64,000 nt of DNA from Sphingobacterium sp. UBA7855. Lineage in GTDB: Bacteria > Bacteroidota > Bacteroidia > Sphingobacteriales > Sphingobacteriaceae. Shown here in pieces: positions 46,357 to 55,105 of this stretch. The stretch covers positions 467,227 to 531,226 of the forward strand of contig DLST01000018.1 of assembly GCA_002500745.1 (NCBI GenBank), read 5' to 3'. A program made the translations under genes and the position numbers. How positions within the stretch are numbered: position 1 is the first letter of the stretch; the number at the start of each line of letters is the position of its first letter. A model generated the notes under the pieces. It saw nothing but the letters and a program-made list of their open reading frames with translations. It was not told where the DNA came from and did not search any database.

Positions 46357-47577
46357 TTAACAGTAAAACATACATTCGTAGCTGGCGAGTTTTCCTTCGA
46401 CAAATCTGAAAATAAATAACCCGGCATCGCCATTTTGAATATAGTACGTATGTGGCGTTGAAATCCAATCTGCCGAAAGTAGTTCACCAAAGTGGTCTAC
46501 AAAGTCTTTTTCTGCGTAATTAGCATCCATCCGCTCATTGCCCATGACAATGGTTTCGCCCTCACTAAGAAATAGCCGATAAAAACTACCCGCCACTCGC
46601 CCTTTATTATTTTCTTCAAAGGCGACAATCATATTGGGTGTTTTATAATAGTACTGTGGCTCCCACCCACATTCGGGCATATCTGGGATTTCGGAAACCC
46701 GTTGTAAATCCAGTTGCTTCATTTGAGCATCTGTGATCTTTCCGTCAAATAAAGACACGCCTTTCCATTCGAAATGAAAGTTTAAAGCTTTTAGTTTCTT
46801 GGCATAAACTTCGGACTGGAGCTCATTTTGGAATTTATTGGCCAAGACCAATTCAAAATCGATATCAACTTTGGGATCCACCACTGCTGCTTTGGTGTAG
46901 GTTTCCTTCCAATAAGTAAGGGCTTCTTTCAATTTGAAATACTTGGTCCAGCCTATTTCCCGCAGACGACCTACCGCCGCCAGCTCCTTTTCCTGATCCT
47001 TTCCTTTGACGTCCAAGTAATCTTTTAAGACCTTTTCATAGGTGAGTTGGGCACCCAGATATTTCATTTGAATATATTCAGGTCGCTTATGAAAGTGGTC
47101 ACCAATATACACCCATCCGTCAGCATACAGCGGCACATAATCGACACATACCATTTCATTGGGCCTCGCCCTACGCACAGCGGTACTTGTTGTATTAGGA
47201 GCCTTACGCACGCGCAATTGTGACACCTGCACATAGAAATGTGGGCATTGGGCATCTGTTGTTCCACGATAGAAATATTGTTTTGGCTCGCCAGCAGACC
47301 TTTTTCCATTCATGGCACTTTTTAGAGGCTGACGGTCTATAAATCCGATATCTCCATTACTTACTTGCACCTTATATTGCATATTGGTGGAGTCCAATAG
47401 ATATACTGGTGCTTCTGTCGGAAAGATTCCTAAGAGGTCTTTACTGTTTCTTTCTTCACGGTAGAGGTGGCCCCATGTTGAGGTATACATTGGTCGCTGA
47501 CCTGCTGATTGTGCTACTGCCTGATGCACAAAACAAGCTAAAAGCAGATAGCATATAACAAATACTTTTTTCGACAT
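46357..47577 (-). CDS. Exported SH3-like repeat protein of unknown function
   Basis: 406 residues with a signal peptide (1-22, HQAVAQ). Two bacterial SH3-like segments are visible: TEAPVYLLDSTNMQYKVQVSNGDIGFIDRQ (about 53-82) and LRVRKAPNTTSTAVRRAR with VYADGWVYIG-type end (about 120-160). The rest is not recognised: a helical stretch with charged repeats (165-245) and a C-terminal beta-rich domain ending in CMFYC. Bacterial SH3 domains often bind peptidoglycan or protein partners, so envelope anchoring is plausible. No operon partner. Confidence 0.75.
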   Translation of the reverse strand: MSKKVFVICYLLLACFVHQAVAQSAGQRPMYTSTWGHLYREERNSKDLLGIFPTEAPVYLLDSTNMQYKVQVSNGDIGFIDRQPLKSAMNGKRSAGEPKQYFYRGTTDAQCPHFYVQVSQLRVRKAPNTTSTAVRRARPNEMVCVDYVPLYADGWVYIGDHFHKRPEYIQMKYLGAQLTYEKVLKDYLDVKGKDQEKELAAVGRLREIGWTKYFKLKEALTYWKETYTKAAVVDPKVDIDFELVLANKFQNELQSEVYAKKLKALNFHFEWKGVSLFDGKITDAQMKQLDLQRVSEIPDMPECGWEPQYYYKTPNMIVAFEENNKGRVAGSFYRLFLSEGETIVMGNERMDANYAEKDFVDHFGELLSADWISTPHTYYIQNGDAGLFIFRFVEGKLASYECMFYC

Positions 47578-47792
47578 AAATTAATTCTTTGAATAGTAAA
47601 GGTTGATCATTGTATCGCGATCAACAGCAGGCAATATCCCTTTTACAAATGCACCAGAAGCCTTCCCAGTTGTCAGTTAAACAAACACCTTTTCGATAAC
47701 CAAATTAAACAAAAAAGGGGCCAATGAAATCACGTGAATCAGGTATTTTTTTGAGGTAGGGAACGATCAGATGTATAAACTACTGGATGTCA

Positions 47793-48173
47793 TTATTTGC
47801 GTTGCAGTAAGCTCACCTGTCCTTCCAATGATAGGATTGTTTTTTCTTGTGCCTTGACCGTTTGCTCTAAGGCATTAACCAGCTGCTTATAAATACCAAG
47901 GCCTTCGGCAGTGACATGCGCTGTTTCTGCAGGTAGAGCACTGAGCGCTCTCTTCTCATCCTTTCGCATCATAGTTCCTTCGCCCATGAGCAACCATGCG
48001 GGACTAATATCGGGATGTTTGGACAATATAGCGATCATGGCATCGGAACTGAGTGCGGTATTTTTCTGCCCTCCCTTGAAGTTTGCATAGGAAAGTTGTA
48101 AGTCTTTGAAAAATTCGGTTTTGCTGATGCATTTGGTTTCGGCGATCAGCAGCACACGTTCCTTTACATTCAC
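47793..48173 (-). CDS. Small HTH protein with coiled-coil tail (paralogue 2)
   Basis: 126 residues. The N-terminal 65 residues form a phage-repressor-like helix-turn-helix (KTEFFKDLQLSYANFKGGQ with the typical follow-up PAWLLMGEGTMM). The C-terminal part from about residue 88 is a coiled coil (LVNALEQTVKAQEKTILSLEGQVSLLQ). It is a diverged paralogue of the protein encoded directly upstream (48202-48618), 28 bp away, and both lack the protease or peptidase domain of CI/LexA repressors. Probable role: DNA-binding regulator acting as dimer or as heterodimer with its paralogue. Confidence 0.75.
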   Translation of the reverse strand: MNVKERVLLIAETKCISKTEFFKDLQLSYANFKGGQKNTALSSDAMIAILSKHPDISPAWLLMGEGTMMRKDEKRALSALPAETAHVTAEGLGIYKQLVNALEQTVKAQEKTILSLEGQVSLLQRK

Positions 48174-48201
48174 TTTTGCCTCTTTTTAAAATGTTTGTGG
48201 T

Positions 48202-48618
48202 TTACTTGTTTCTTAAAGACTTTATTTCCTTTTCTTGGATAGACAATAATCGCTCTAGCGAAATAATTGTCTTCTCCTGAGACTTAATAGTGATATTTTG
48301 TGACGATATGACCTGTTTCAATGAATTGACCACTGCATTAGTTAAACCATCTGCCTCATTAGCTACATAGCCTCCCTCATCTTCTTCCTGAGCATGAATA
48401 GGTTTTAACATCTCACCTTCGCCTTTTAATAGCCATTCTGATGAGTAGGCTGGAAATTTTTCAACAATACTCACTAGCCACTTTGCCTGTACGTCTGTGT
48501 TATTACTTAAAGCACGTGTAAATACACCTCTACTTGCTCCTACGGCACTTTCGAAGGCTGTTACACTCAGTCCTTCTCTATCTGCTATAACTTTAATTCT
48601 CGTTAAAAAAGAACTCAT
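48202..48618 (-). CDS. Small HTH protein with coiled-coil tail (paralogue 1)
   Basis: The start at 48618 (MSSFLTRIKVIAD) is preferred over an ATG two codons earlier. Of 138 residues, the first 65 form an XRE/phage-repressor-type HTH (LSVTAFESAVGASRGVFTRAL, then SSEWLLKGEGEMLK), and about 95-138 form a coiled coil (VINSL/VISSQNITIKSQEKTIISLERLL). Inverted copies of ATTGATAATTAT lie at 48624-48635 and 48681-48692, just upstream, so negative autoregulation is likely. It is divergent from the gene at 48807. This tandem pair resembles accessory-element control genes, though no integrase or relaxase is nearby. Confidence 0.75.
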   Translation of the reverse strand: MSSFLTRIKVIADREGLSVTAFESAVGASRGVFTRALSNNTDVQAKWLVSIVEKFPAYSSEWLLKGEGEMLKPIHAQEEDEGGYVANEADGLTNAVVNSLKQVISSQNITIKSQEKTIISLERLLSIQEKEIKSLRNK

Positions 48619-48623
48619 AATCA

Positions 48624-48692
48624 ATAATTATCAATATAAAATTTGTTTAATCGAAAATTAGTGTTTAAATTAGCTTCACTATTGATAATTAT
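48624..48692. promoter_or_regulatory. Inverted ATTGATAATTAT sites upstream of the HTH pair
   Basis: ATTGATAATTAT stands on the plus strand at 48681-48692 and on the minus strand at 48624-48635, 6 bases before the first HTH gene. The spacing leaves 45 bp between the two sites, room for the promoter. Each site also contains a TTGATAATTATCAA-like partial symmetry. Confidence 0.5.
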
Positions 48693-48806
48693 AAACACAA
48701 CATTTTAATCAAAAACCTTAAATACGAAACCAAAAAGGCTTTAGATCAGTGCACGGATCAATATATGCCCTAGTATCGGTTTCATCGACTAAAAAATTAT
48801 AATCTG

Positions 48807-49583
48807 ATGAAAAATACGGAAAAGAAACTAAAAGCGAAACATTTTCGCTATTTATGCAAGGATATAGTCAAAAATCCAATGATCTATATCAGGGATTTCT
48901 ATCGCTATGAAACGGATATTATTTGTTGGATGAATAATATTCAGCTTTTTGTCAACGCAGCAACTGCCCCCGAAATGGGAAACCGCAATTTTGCTGAAAA
49001 CGGATACCATTGCAAAGAAATGATCAAACAGATTGAGGTGGCTTATGTAATTTTTCACCAATGTCAACTCCCGATACAAAAAAAGCCATTGAATTTCTTT
49101 TCGACAAAAGAAGACTACCACAACTACGTATTTAAACTGGAATACACGACCCATGGACATATAGATCCTTCTGACACCATCAGCAAGTTCTTCTCGTACC
49201 AATCTCTTCAAAAATGGTACGATACAATGGATGATATCATGCACTATCTAACGGTATCCGACTCTCGTAACTACGAATATTTTGGTGATCAAATTATGGC
49301 CATACGAGAATTGCTGATGCGACTTGCATTTGCCCTATACTATATCTATAAAGATGAGGGAATATCCTTAAATGTTCCATGCTATGTAAAAGCTATCAAT
49401 GATGAACCTCATCATTCTACCAAAGAGAAAACTATATTACGGCAAATGATGGAAGAAAGTATTGATAAAAAATATGCTAAAAAAGAAGCGCAGAAAAGTA
49501 GTAATGATATTGAAGACAGCCAAGGCTTGGGCACATCAGAAATCCCCGTAAGCGAAAATAGCAACTTAGAAACGATTAACTAA
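48807..49583 (+). CDS. Unknown cytoplasmic helical protein
   Basis: 258 residues, no signal peptide and no membrane segment. Not recognised. The sequence is mainly helical with many aromatic residues (FYRYETDIICWMNN, YEYFGDQIMAIRELLMRLAFALYYIY) and a charged, low-complexity C-terminus from about 205 (KKYAKKEAQKSSNDIED). It is transcribed divergently from the HTH pair, whose proteins may control it, and lies 127 bp before the HEPN gene on the same strand. A distant relation to transfer-control proteins of Bacteroidota was considered but not supported by any motif I could name. Confidence 0.7.
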   Translation: MKNTEKKLKAKHFRYLCKDIVKNPMIYIRDFYRYETDIICWMNNIQLFVNAATAPEMGNRNFAENGYHCKEMIKQIEVAYVIFHQCQLPIQKKPLNFFSTKEDYHNYVFKLEYTTHGHIDPSDTISKFFSYQSLQKWYDTMDDIMHYLTVSDSRNYEYFGDQIMAIRELLMRLAFALYYIYKDEGISLNVPCYVKAINDEPHHSTKEKTILRQMMEESIDKKYAKKEAQKSSNDIEDSQGLGTSEIPVSENSNLETIN

Positions 49584-49710
49584 CGCATTTTAAGTACCAA
49601 AGATCGATGAAACCCGCATAATCTATAATACCAAATTGTAACGAATTCATGAATGCAGTGAAATGATAAACTATTCATGATGAGTTACAACAACACCAAA
49701 CCAATTAATT

Positions 49711-51402
49711 ATGAACACCGATATTAACCCTATTATCGAAGCAATCCTTCGTGCTGTTGCCGTCGATGAAATTTACCAATGGACTTTTGACCACGACGGT
49801 AAAAAGTATCAAATGTTACAGGTCAATCTTACCTCAAATGCCGGAATTCGATTTTCCGATGCCAACAGCCTTATAAACAAAACTGTTGGCACATACCCCA
49901 ATGTATATATCAATGTGAACTTTACGCACGAAATACAACAAAAAATAGATCAAGGTTTAGGTCGGGCATACCTTATTTGCCAACCTGAAAATCGCATTTA
50001 TCAGAATCCTGTGCAAGACATCCCCCTTGTCTTACCAGATAATAAAAGTGACGAAGTCGTGGAAAAAACACGAACATATATCGAAAAGGAAAAGGGCAAG
50101 ATTCGATCTTTTATAGATGGTTACAATTTCTATTTCGAGCATAAAAATCATGCACACGCAGCATTTATGCTACACCAAGCTCTAGAACTTGCATTTCGAA
50201 CAGCAGAAAACATCCTCGTCGTTGAGGATAAAAAGTCGCATTCGCTAAAAAATCATATAAACTATCTCAAAGCTTTCGACGATCGGCTCGGCACACTAGC
50301 TGATAATGACGAAAACAAACAGGCTTTGGGGAAAATTAATAAGGCTTACATTGACTATCGATATCACTTTGACTATTTTATTGACGAAGATGTATTAGAA
50401 ACAGCCTATCAGATTGCTATCAATACATTAAATTGGATCTACGATTATTCCACTATTTTGTTCAAAGAAATTAAGTCAAAACTTAAACCAATCGTAGTGA
50501 CCAATATCGAAGTTGAAAATTCCAAAAATAACAATGAAATATACAAGAAAAGTTATTGTAATGCCAATTATCGAGACCTCATTTTAAACGCTATCGAGCG
50601 CTATTGCACTCCTGCGTTAGTCGTATGTTTCGGTTATGATTCTGATCATCACAAATATCATAATGCGCTCCAAAGAGCTAAAAAGAACCATATCACCCAT
50701 TCCTACTATATTTTTGTTGCTTATGAGACTTTAAATGGCGAGATCAATAATCTAACGCAGCTCATAACAGATATGCTTCCCAACAATGTATCGCTCACGC
50801 TGGCCCTGGAAAACTCAGCTGTTTTCAGCAAACAGTTTTCAAAGGGTCATCCCTTTTTTCTTTCGCTCCTGAAAGCGGGCGATATCTGGTTGCAAAATAC
50901 ATCCATGGCCAATATCGATCTGGAAAGCATCGTTGCCCCACAGCTAAATCTAGGTTATGTACGTCAACAATGGAAGACGCGCTATAATAACGCGCGCACA
51001 TTATATTTACCTTGTGAGGAAGACTACTCAGCAATAAGCATCGAGGCCATATATTATATGCTATCTCAAGCGCTGCAACAAGTTTGTCTTGGCGTAATCA
51101 ATACCGTACTTCAATACAAACCGCAACGGATCAATCTCACTTTCCTCATGCAACTCTGCAAATTGATAGTTCCTGATGCCTACGCCACATTTTGCTTGGA
51201 CCATGAAGAGCCACTTAAGGCCTTTAAAAATATTACGGAAGCACAACAACAATTTACGCACAATGCAAATTATAAAGGAGATCCACTAACAATTATAGAA
51301 TTGCAAAAACGCACAAAAACGTTTATGGAAAGATGTAACCAAGAGATGGAAAGCTATTTTGAAAAAATTTCTAACCAACAGCTGGTCGAACAAGTTGAAT
51401 AG
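49711..51402 (+). CDS. Tandem NT-like/HEPN protein
   Basis: 563 residues, cytoplasmic. A first HEPN domain lies at about 130-250: the helix HAHAAFMLHQALELAFRTAENIL, then SHSLKNHINYLKAFD and YIDYRYHFDYFIDEDVLETAY follow the known HEPN order. A second, weaker one follows at about 405-550 (AISIEAIYYMLSQALQQVCLGVINTVLQY). Each is preceded by an alpha/beta segment (about 20-110 and 285-400) in the position where minimal nucleotidyltransferases stand in NT-HEPN proteins, but neither shows the NT active-site motif GSxxxG/D.D. It may be an inactive duplicate of NT-HEPN, or a HEPN nuclease or adaptor. The R-x4-6-H ribonuclease motif is not clear. A relic of a second copy lies at 52734-52931. Confidence 0.7.
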   Translation: MNTDINPIIEAILRAVAVDEIYQWTFDHDGKKYQMLQVNLTSNAGIRFSDANSLINKTVGTYPNVYINVNFTHEIQQKIDQGLGRAYLICQPENRIYQNPVQDIPLVLPDNKSDEVVEKTRTYIEKEKGKIRSFIDGYNFYFEHKNHAHAAFMLHQALELAFRTAENILVVEDKKSHSLKNHINYLKAFDDRLGTLADNDENKQALGKINKAYIDYRYHFDYFIDEDVLETAYQIAINTLNWIYDYSTILFKEIKSKLKPIVVTNIEVENSKNNNEIYKKSYCNANYRDLILNAIERYCTPALVVCFGYDSDHHKYHNALQRAKKNHITHSYYIFVAYETLNGEINNLTQLITDMLPNNVSLTLALENSAVFSKQFSKGHPFFLSLLKAGDIWLQNTSMANIDLESIVAPQLNLGYVRQQWKTRYNNARTLYLPCEEDYSAISIEAIYYMLSQALQQVCLGVINTVLQYKPQRINLTFLMQLCKLIVPDAYATFCLDHEEPLKAFKNITEAQQQFTHNANYKGDPLTIIELQKRTKTFMERCNQEMESYFEKISNQQLVEQVE

Positions 51403-51447
51403 AAGGGGTTATTAAAAATAGAAGCTTGAGCACCCTTATTTCAACGA

Positions 51448-52570
<1,123 letters not shown>

Positions 52571-52583
52571 AGTACATTTTGTA

Positions 52584-52679
52584 TTCACCAAAAGTCATGC
52601 TTTTCGGTGAGTATATTCACCAAAAGTCATGCTTTTCGGTGAGTATATTCACCAAAAAGCATGACTTTTGGTGAATTAT
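52584..52679. repeat. Three palindromic units, 32-bp period, before the decayed ATPase gene
   Basis: Units begin at 52584, 52616 and 52648. Units 1 and 2 are identical over 32 bp (core TTCACCAAAAGTCATG, then CTTTTCGGTGAGTAT); unit 3 has the opposite orientation of the inner part (CAAAAAGCATGACTTTTGG). Every unit is an imperfect palindrome around CATG with TCACC/GGTGA ends. The first unit ends 13 bp from the start codon of the ATPase pseudogene. Confidence 0.9.
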
Positions 52680-52733
52680 AATATCATAAAACTTTTGTAT
52701 ACTATTAAATACTGCCTTAAATACGATGAGATC

Positions 52734-52931
52734 CCCAGAATTCATCAGTCGAAGCCTAAAGAAATCACCAAAATATTTATCGAAGAATGTAACTAGGAGA
52801 TGGAAAGCCACCATTTCTTCATCTCCTTAAACAAAATTGACCAAGAAGCCTCGCAAAGCAAGGGCGGCAGAAAAATGAGAAAGATGACATCCGGATCAAT
52901 CGTAACTACGGGTAAAGTGGGAATAGTGTAA
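52734..52931 (+). pseudogene. Relic of the C-terminus of a second HEPN-type gene
   Basis: In one frame the sequence reads IFIEECN, stop, EMESHH, and continues to a stop at 52929. The stretch at 52770-52808 is 32 of 39 bases identical to 51316-51354 of the tandem HEPN gene (FMERCNQEMES), with the Gln codon replaced by TAG (52794-52796). The following residues (QEASQSKGGRKMRKM) have no partner in the intact gene. This is a leftover of a paralogue that stood here before the ATPase region decayed or was inserted. Confidence 0.6.
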
Positions 52932-52979
52932 AGATCTCAAATGGAAATTACAAAAATCACAGGACAACCTAATTTTTTT

Positions 52980-53028
52980 CTGTACCCCTATTTTAACGGC
53001 ACTCTGTACCTAAACAGCATCCTGTACC
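52980..53028 (+). promoter_or_regulatory. CTGTACC direct repeats, candidate MocR operator
   Basis: CTGTACC occurs at 52980-52986, 53004-53010 and 53022-53028, spaced 24 and 18 bp, just before the operon that ends with a MocR regulator. MocR proteins bind direct repeats near their own promoters, so this is a plausible self-binding region. Confidence 0.55.
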
Positions 53029-53058
53029 CTTCTTAAATTAGCAAAAAGATTTATTCTA

Positions 53059-53430
53059 ATGGCGACAACTGCACATCAACCGTATCTGATCAGACAAGTG
53101 GATCTTTCTGATTTAGCGTTTATCAAAGAAATGCAAAACAAAAAGCAGGTAGATACAGCACGCATAAGCATGCCTTTCCTGGTGCTCGACCAAGGCAATC
53201 AATTAAAAGCCTTTTCATCTGTAATACTCTGCAAAAAGAATTTACTGTCGGTCGAAATGACCTACGAGGGTCCTATTTCGGATACGCTTTCCATCGTATT
53301 TATGGACAAAGCGCAATCCTTCTTTGAGCAGCAGTTGATGGACCTATTTGGTTCGGAAGAATCGCTCAGAAAAGGAATCCACCGATATAATAACTGGTTA
53401 AATCAAAACAGAAACAGTAAATTAGCATAA
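53059..53430 (+). CDS. Unknown small protein, partner of the MocR gene
   Basis: 123 residues, cytoplasmic, not recognised. It has beta-type stretches (VEMTYEGPISDTLSIVFMD) and a helical C-terminus (SFFEQQLMDLFGSEESLRKGIHRYNNWL). Its stop is 2 bp before the MocR start, so the two are translated as an operon. The CTGTACC repeats lie immediately upstream. Confidence 0.7.
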   Translation: MATTAHQPYLIRQVDLSDLAFIKEMQNKKQVDTARISMPFLVLDQGNQLKAFSSVILCKKNLLSVEMTYEGPISDTLSIVFMDKAQSFFEQQLMDLFGSEESLRKGIHRYNNWLNQNRNSKLA

Positions 53431-53432
53431 GG

Positions 53433-54848
53433 ATGGAACAGCAACTCTTATATAAAAAAATAGCCAATATTGTCGAAAACCAGATCAAAAATGGTTCCTT
53501 GGTATATGGCGATCGTTTACCTTCTGTCCGCAGCGCTCAGAAATTATACAATGTAAGTTTAAATACGGCAAAAAGTGCCTATATGGAACTAGAGAGTCGA
53601 TCGCTCATTGAATCACGCCCTAAATCAGGTTATTTCGTTAGCCGGTCTGGTCTTCGTCGGATGGCGATTCCCTCCATTTCTACATTCAAAATCGACAAAA
53701 AGAAACAAGATCCCGCGGCATTGATCGATAAAGTTTTCCACTCCTTGGAAGACAAGGAAATTACACGCTTTTCACTGGGTTTACCGAGTGCATCATTACT
53801 TCCGATTCAGAAACTCAATCGATGCATTATAGAGTCGGTTCATGAACTGCATGATTATGGTGATCAATATGGACAGGTACAGGGAAGTCCGAGCTTACGG
53901 AAAGAAATTGCCAAATGGTCATTGGTACTTGAAGGAAAAATAAGTGACGAGGATCTTATTATCACGTCGGGCGCCATGAATGCCATCTACAGCTGTCTTC
54001 GTGCCGTCACTAGACCCGGCGACACCATAGCGGTAGAAAGTCCCCTTTATTTCGGCTTTATTCAGGCTTTTCAACTACTGGGTCTCAAAACCATCGAGAT
54101 TCCTACCCACCCTATTACGGGAATTGAATTGGATGCACTGAAAAAAGTTATTCATAAAATTGATGTCTGTTGTTTTGTCACCAACTTTAGCAATCCATTG
54201 GGCGCACTAATGCCTGAAGAACACAAGAAAGAGCTTGTGAAACTGCTGGCACACCACCATATTCCATTGATTGAAGACGACCTCTATGGTAACATCTATT
54301 TCGGTTCGTCGCGGCCAAGACCATGCAAATATTTTGACGAGGAGGGACTAGTGATGTGGTGTGGATCATTTACCAAAGTATTAGCCCCCAGTTTTCGGCT
54401 CGGATGGGTAGAACCTGGGCAATACAAGGATAAGATCCTAAAACAAAAACTCATACAGACGATTTCGCAGCCTGCAATTTATCAAGAGGCGGTCTCTAAA
54501 TTCTTACAGATTGGCCGTTACGACCATCACCTTAACAGCTTGAGAAAAAAACTGTACAGCAATTATGTCAATTTCAGAAACAGCATTGAGGCCCATTTCC
54601 CGGAAAACACCAAAATGTCGCAGCCAGAAGGTGGCTTTGTACTTTGGTTAGAGCTGGACAAAAAGATAGACTCAACGGTACTCTACGATTATGCGCTCAG
54701 GCAAAAGTTGAGTTTTGCACCGGGAAGGATGTTTACGCAGCACGATCAGTTTAAAAACTGTATTCGGCTTAACTATGCGGTGGACTGGAACGAAAAGACG
54801 GCACAGGATCTGATGCGCCTCGGCCGATTTTTTAAGGCTGTATTGTAA
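53433..54848 (+). CDS. MocR-type regulator (GntR HTH fused to aminotransferase fold)
   Basis: 471 residues. An N-terminal GntR winged helix (about 5-70; DRLPSVRSAQKLYNVSLNTAKSAYMELES) is joined to a type-I aminotransferase domain. The PLP lysine is expected at K315 (CGSFTKVLAPSFRLGW), with NFSNPLG (251-257) and EDDLYG (281-286) as cofactor-binding blocks. MocR proteins usually sense PLP or an amino compound and switch a metabolic operon. No target enzyme gene is adjacent, so the regulon is unknown. Operator repeats are present upstream of the operon. Confidence 0.93.
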   Translation: MEQQLLYKKIANIVENQIKNGSLVYGDRLPSVRSAQKLYNVSLNTAKSAYMELESRSLIESRPKSGYFVSRSGLRRMAIPSISTFKIDKKKQDPAALIDKVFHSLEDKEITRFSLGLPSASLLPIQKLNRCIIESVHELHDYGDQYGQVQGSPSLRKEIAKWSLVLEGKISDEDLIITSGAMNAIYSCLRAVTRPGDTIAVESPLYFGFIQAFQLLGLKTIEIPTHPITGIELDALKKVIHKIDVCCFVTNFSNPLGALMPEEHKKELVKLLAHHHIPLIEDDLYGNIYFGSSRPRPCKYFDEEGLVMWCGSFTKVLAPSFRLGWVEPGQYKDKILKQKLIQTISQPAIYQEAVSKFLQIGRYDHHLNSLRKKLYSNYVNFRNSIEAHFPENTKMSQPEGGFVLWLELDKKIDSTVLYDYALRQKLSFAPGRMFTQHDQFKNCIRLNYAVDWNEKTAQDLMRLGRFFKAVL

Positions 54849-55105
54849 GAGGAATACCATTGAGACCTTCTTTGGGAAAATAACTACGTTTCCATCACGG
54901 GTCAACACTGTATTAAACATTTCCGCGATCATCAGTTTGGTATGATTGGATAAGATTTGCTCTGCGCCGCGCCGCGTTGTCTACCCAGATCTTGACCTTA
55001 AAGGTATTTAACCTGTATCCTATAAACGTTCGAAGGGCACCTTGTGGGCGCGCTGGGAATTAAAAAACAAAGTGTACTCACCTCGCAGAGAGAAAGGAAT
55101 CCTTG

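Noticed and set aside
48807..49583. RteC-like conjugative-transposon regulator
   Set aside because: Length and aromatic helical look are compatible, but no motif could be matched, and no relaxase, integrase or tra gene is in the window.
52584..52679. Terminal repeats of an insertion sequence
   Set aside because: There is no transposase frame on either side and the units are in tandem, not at two ends of an element.
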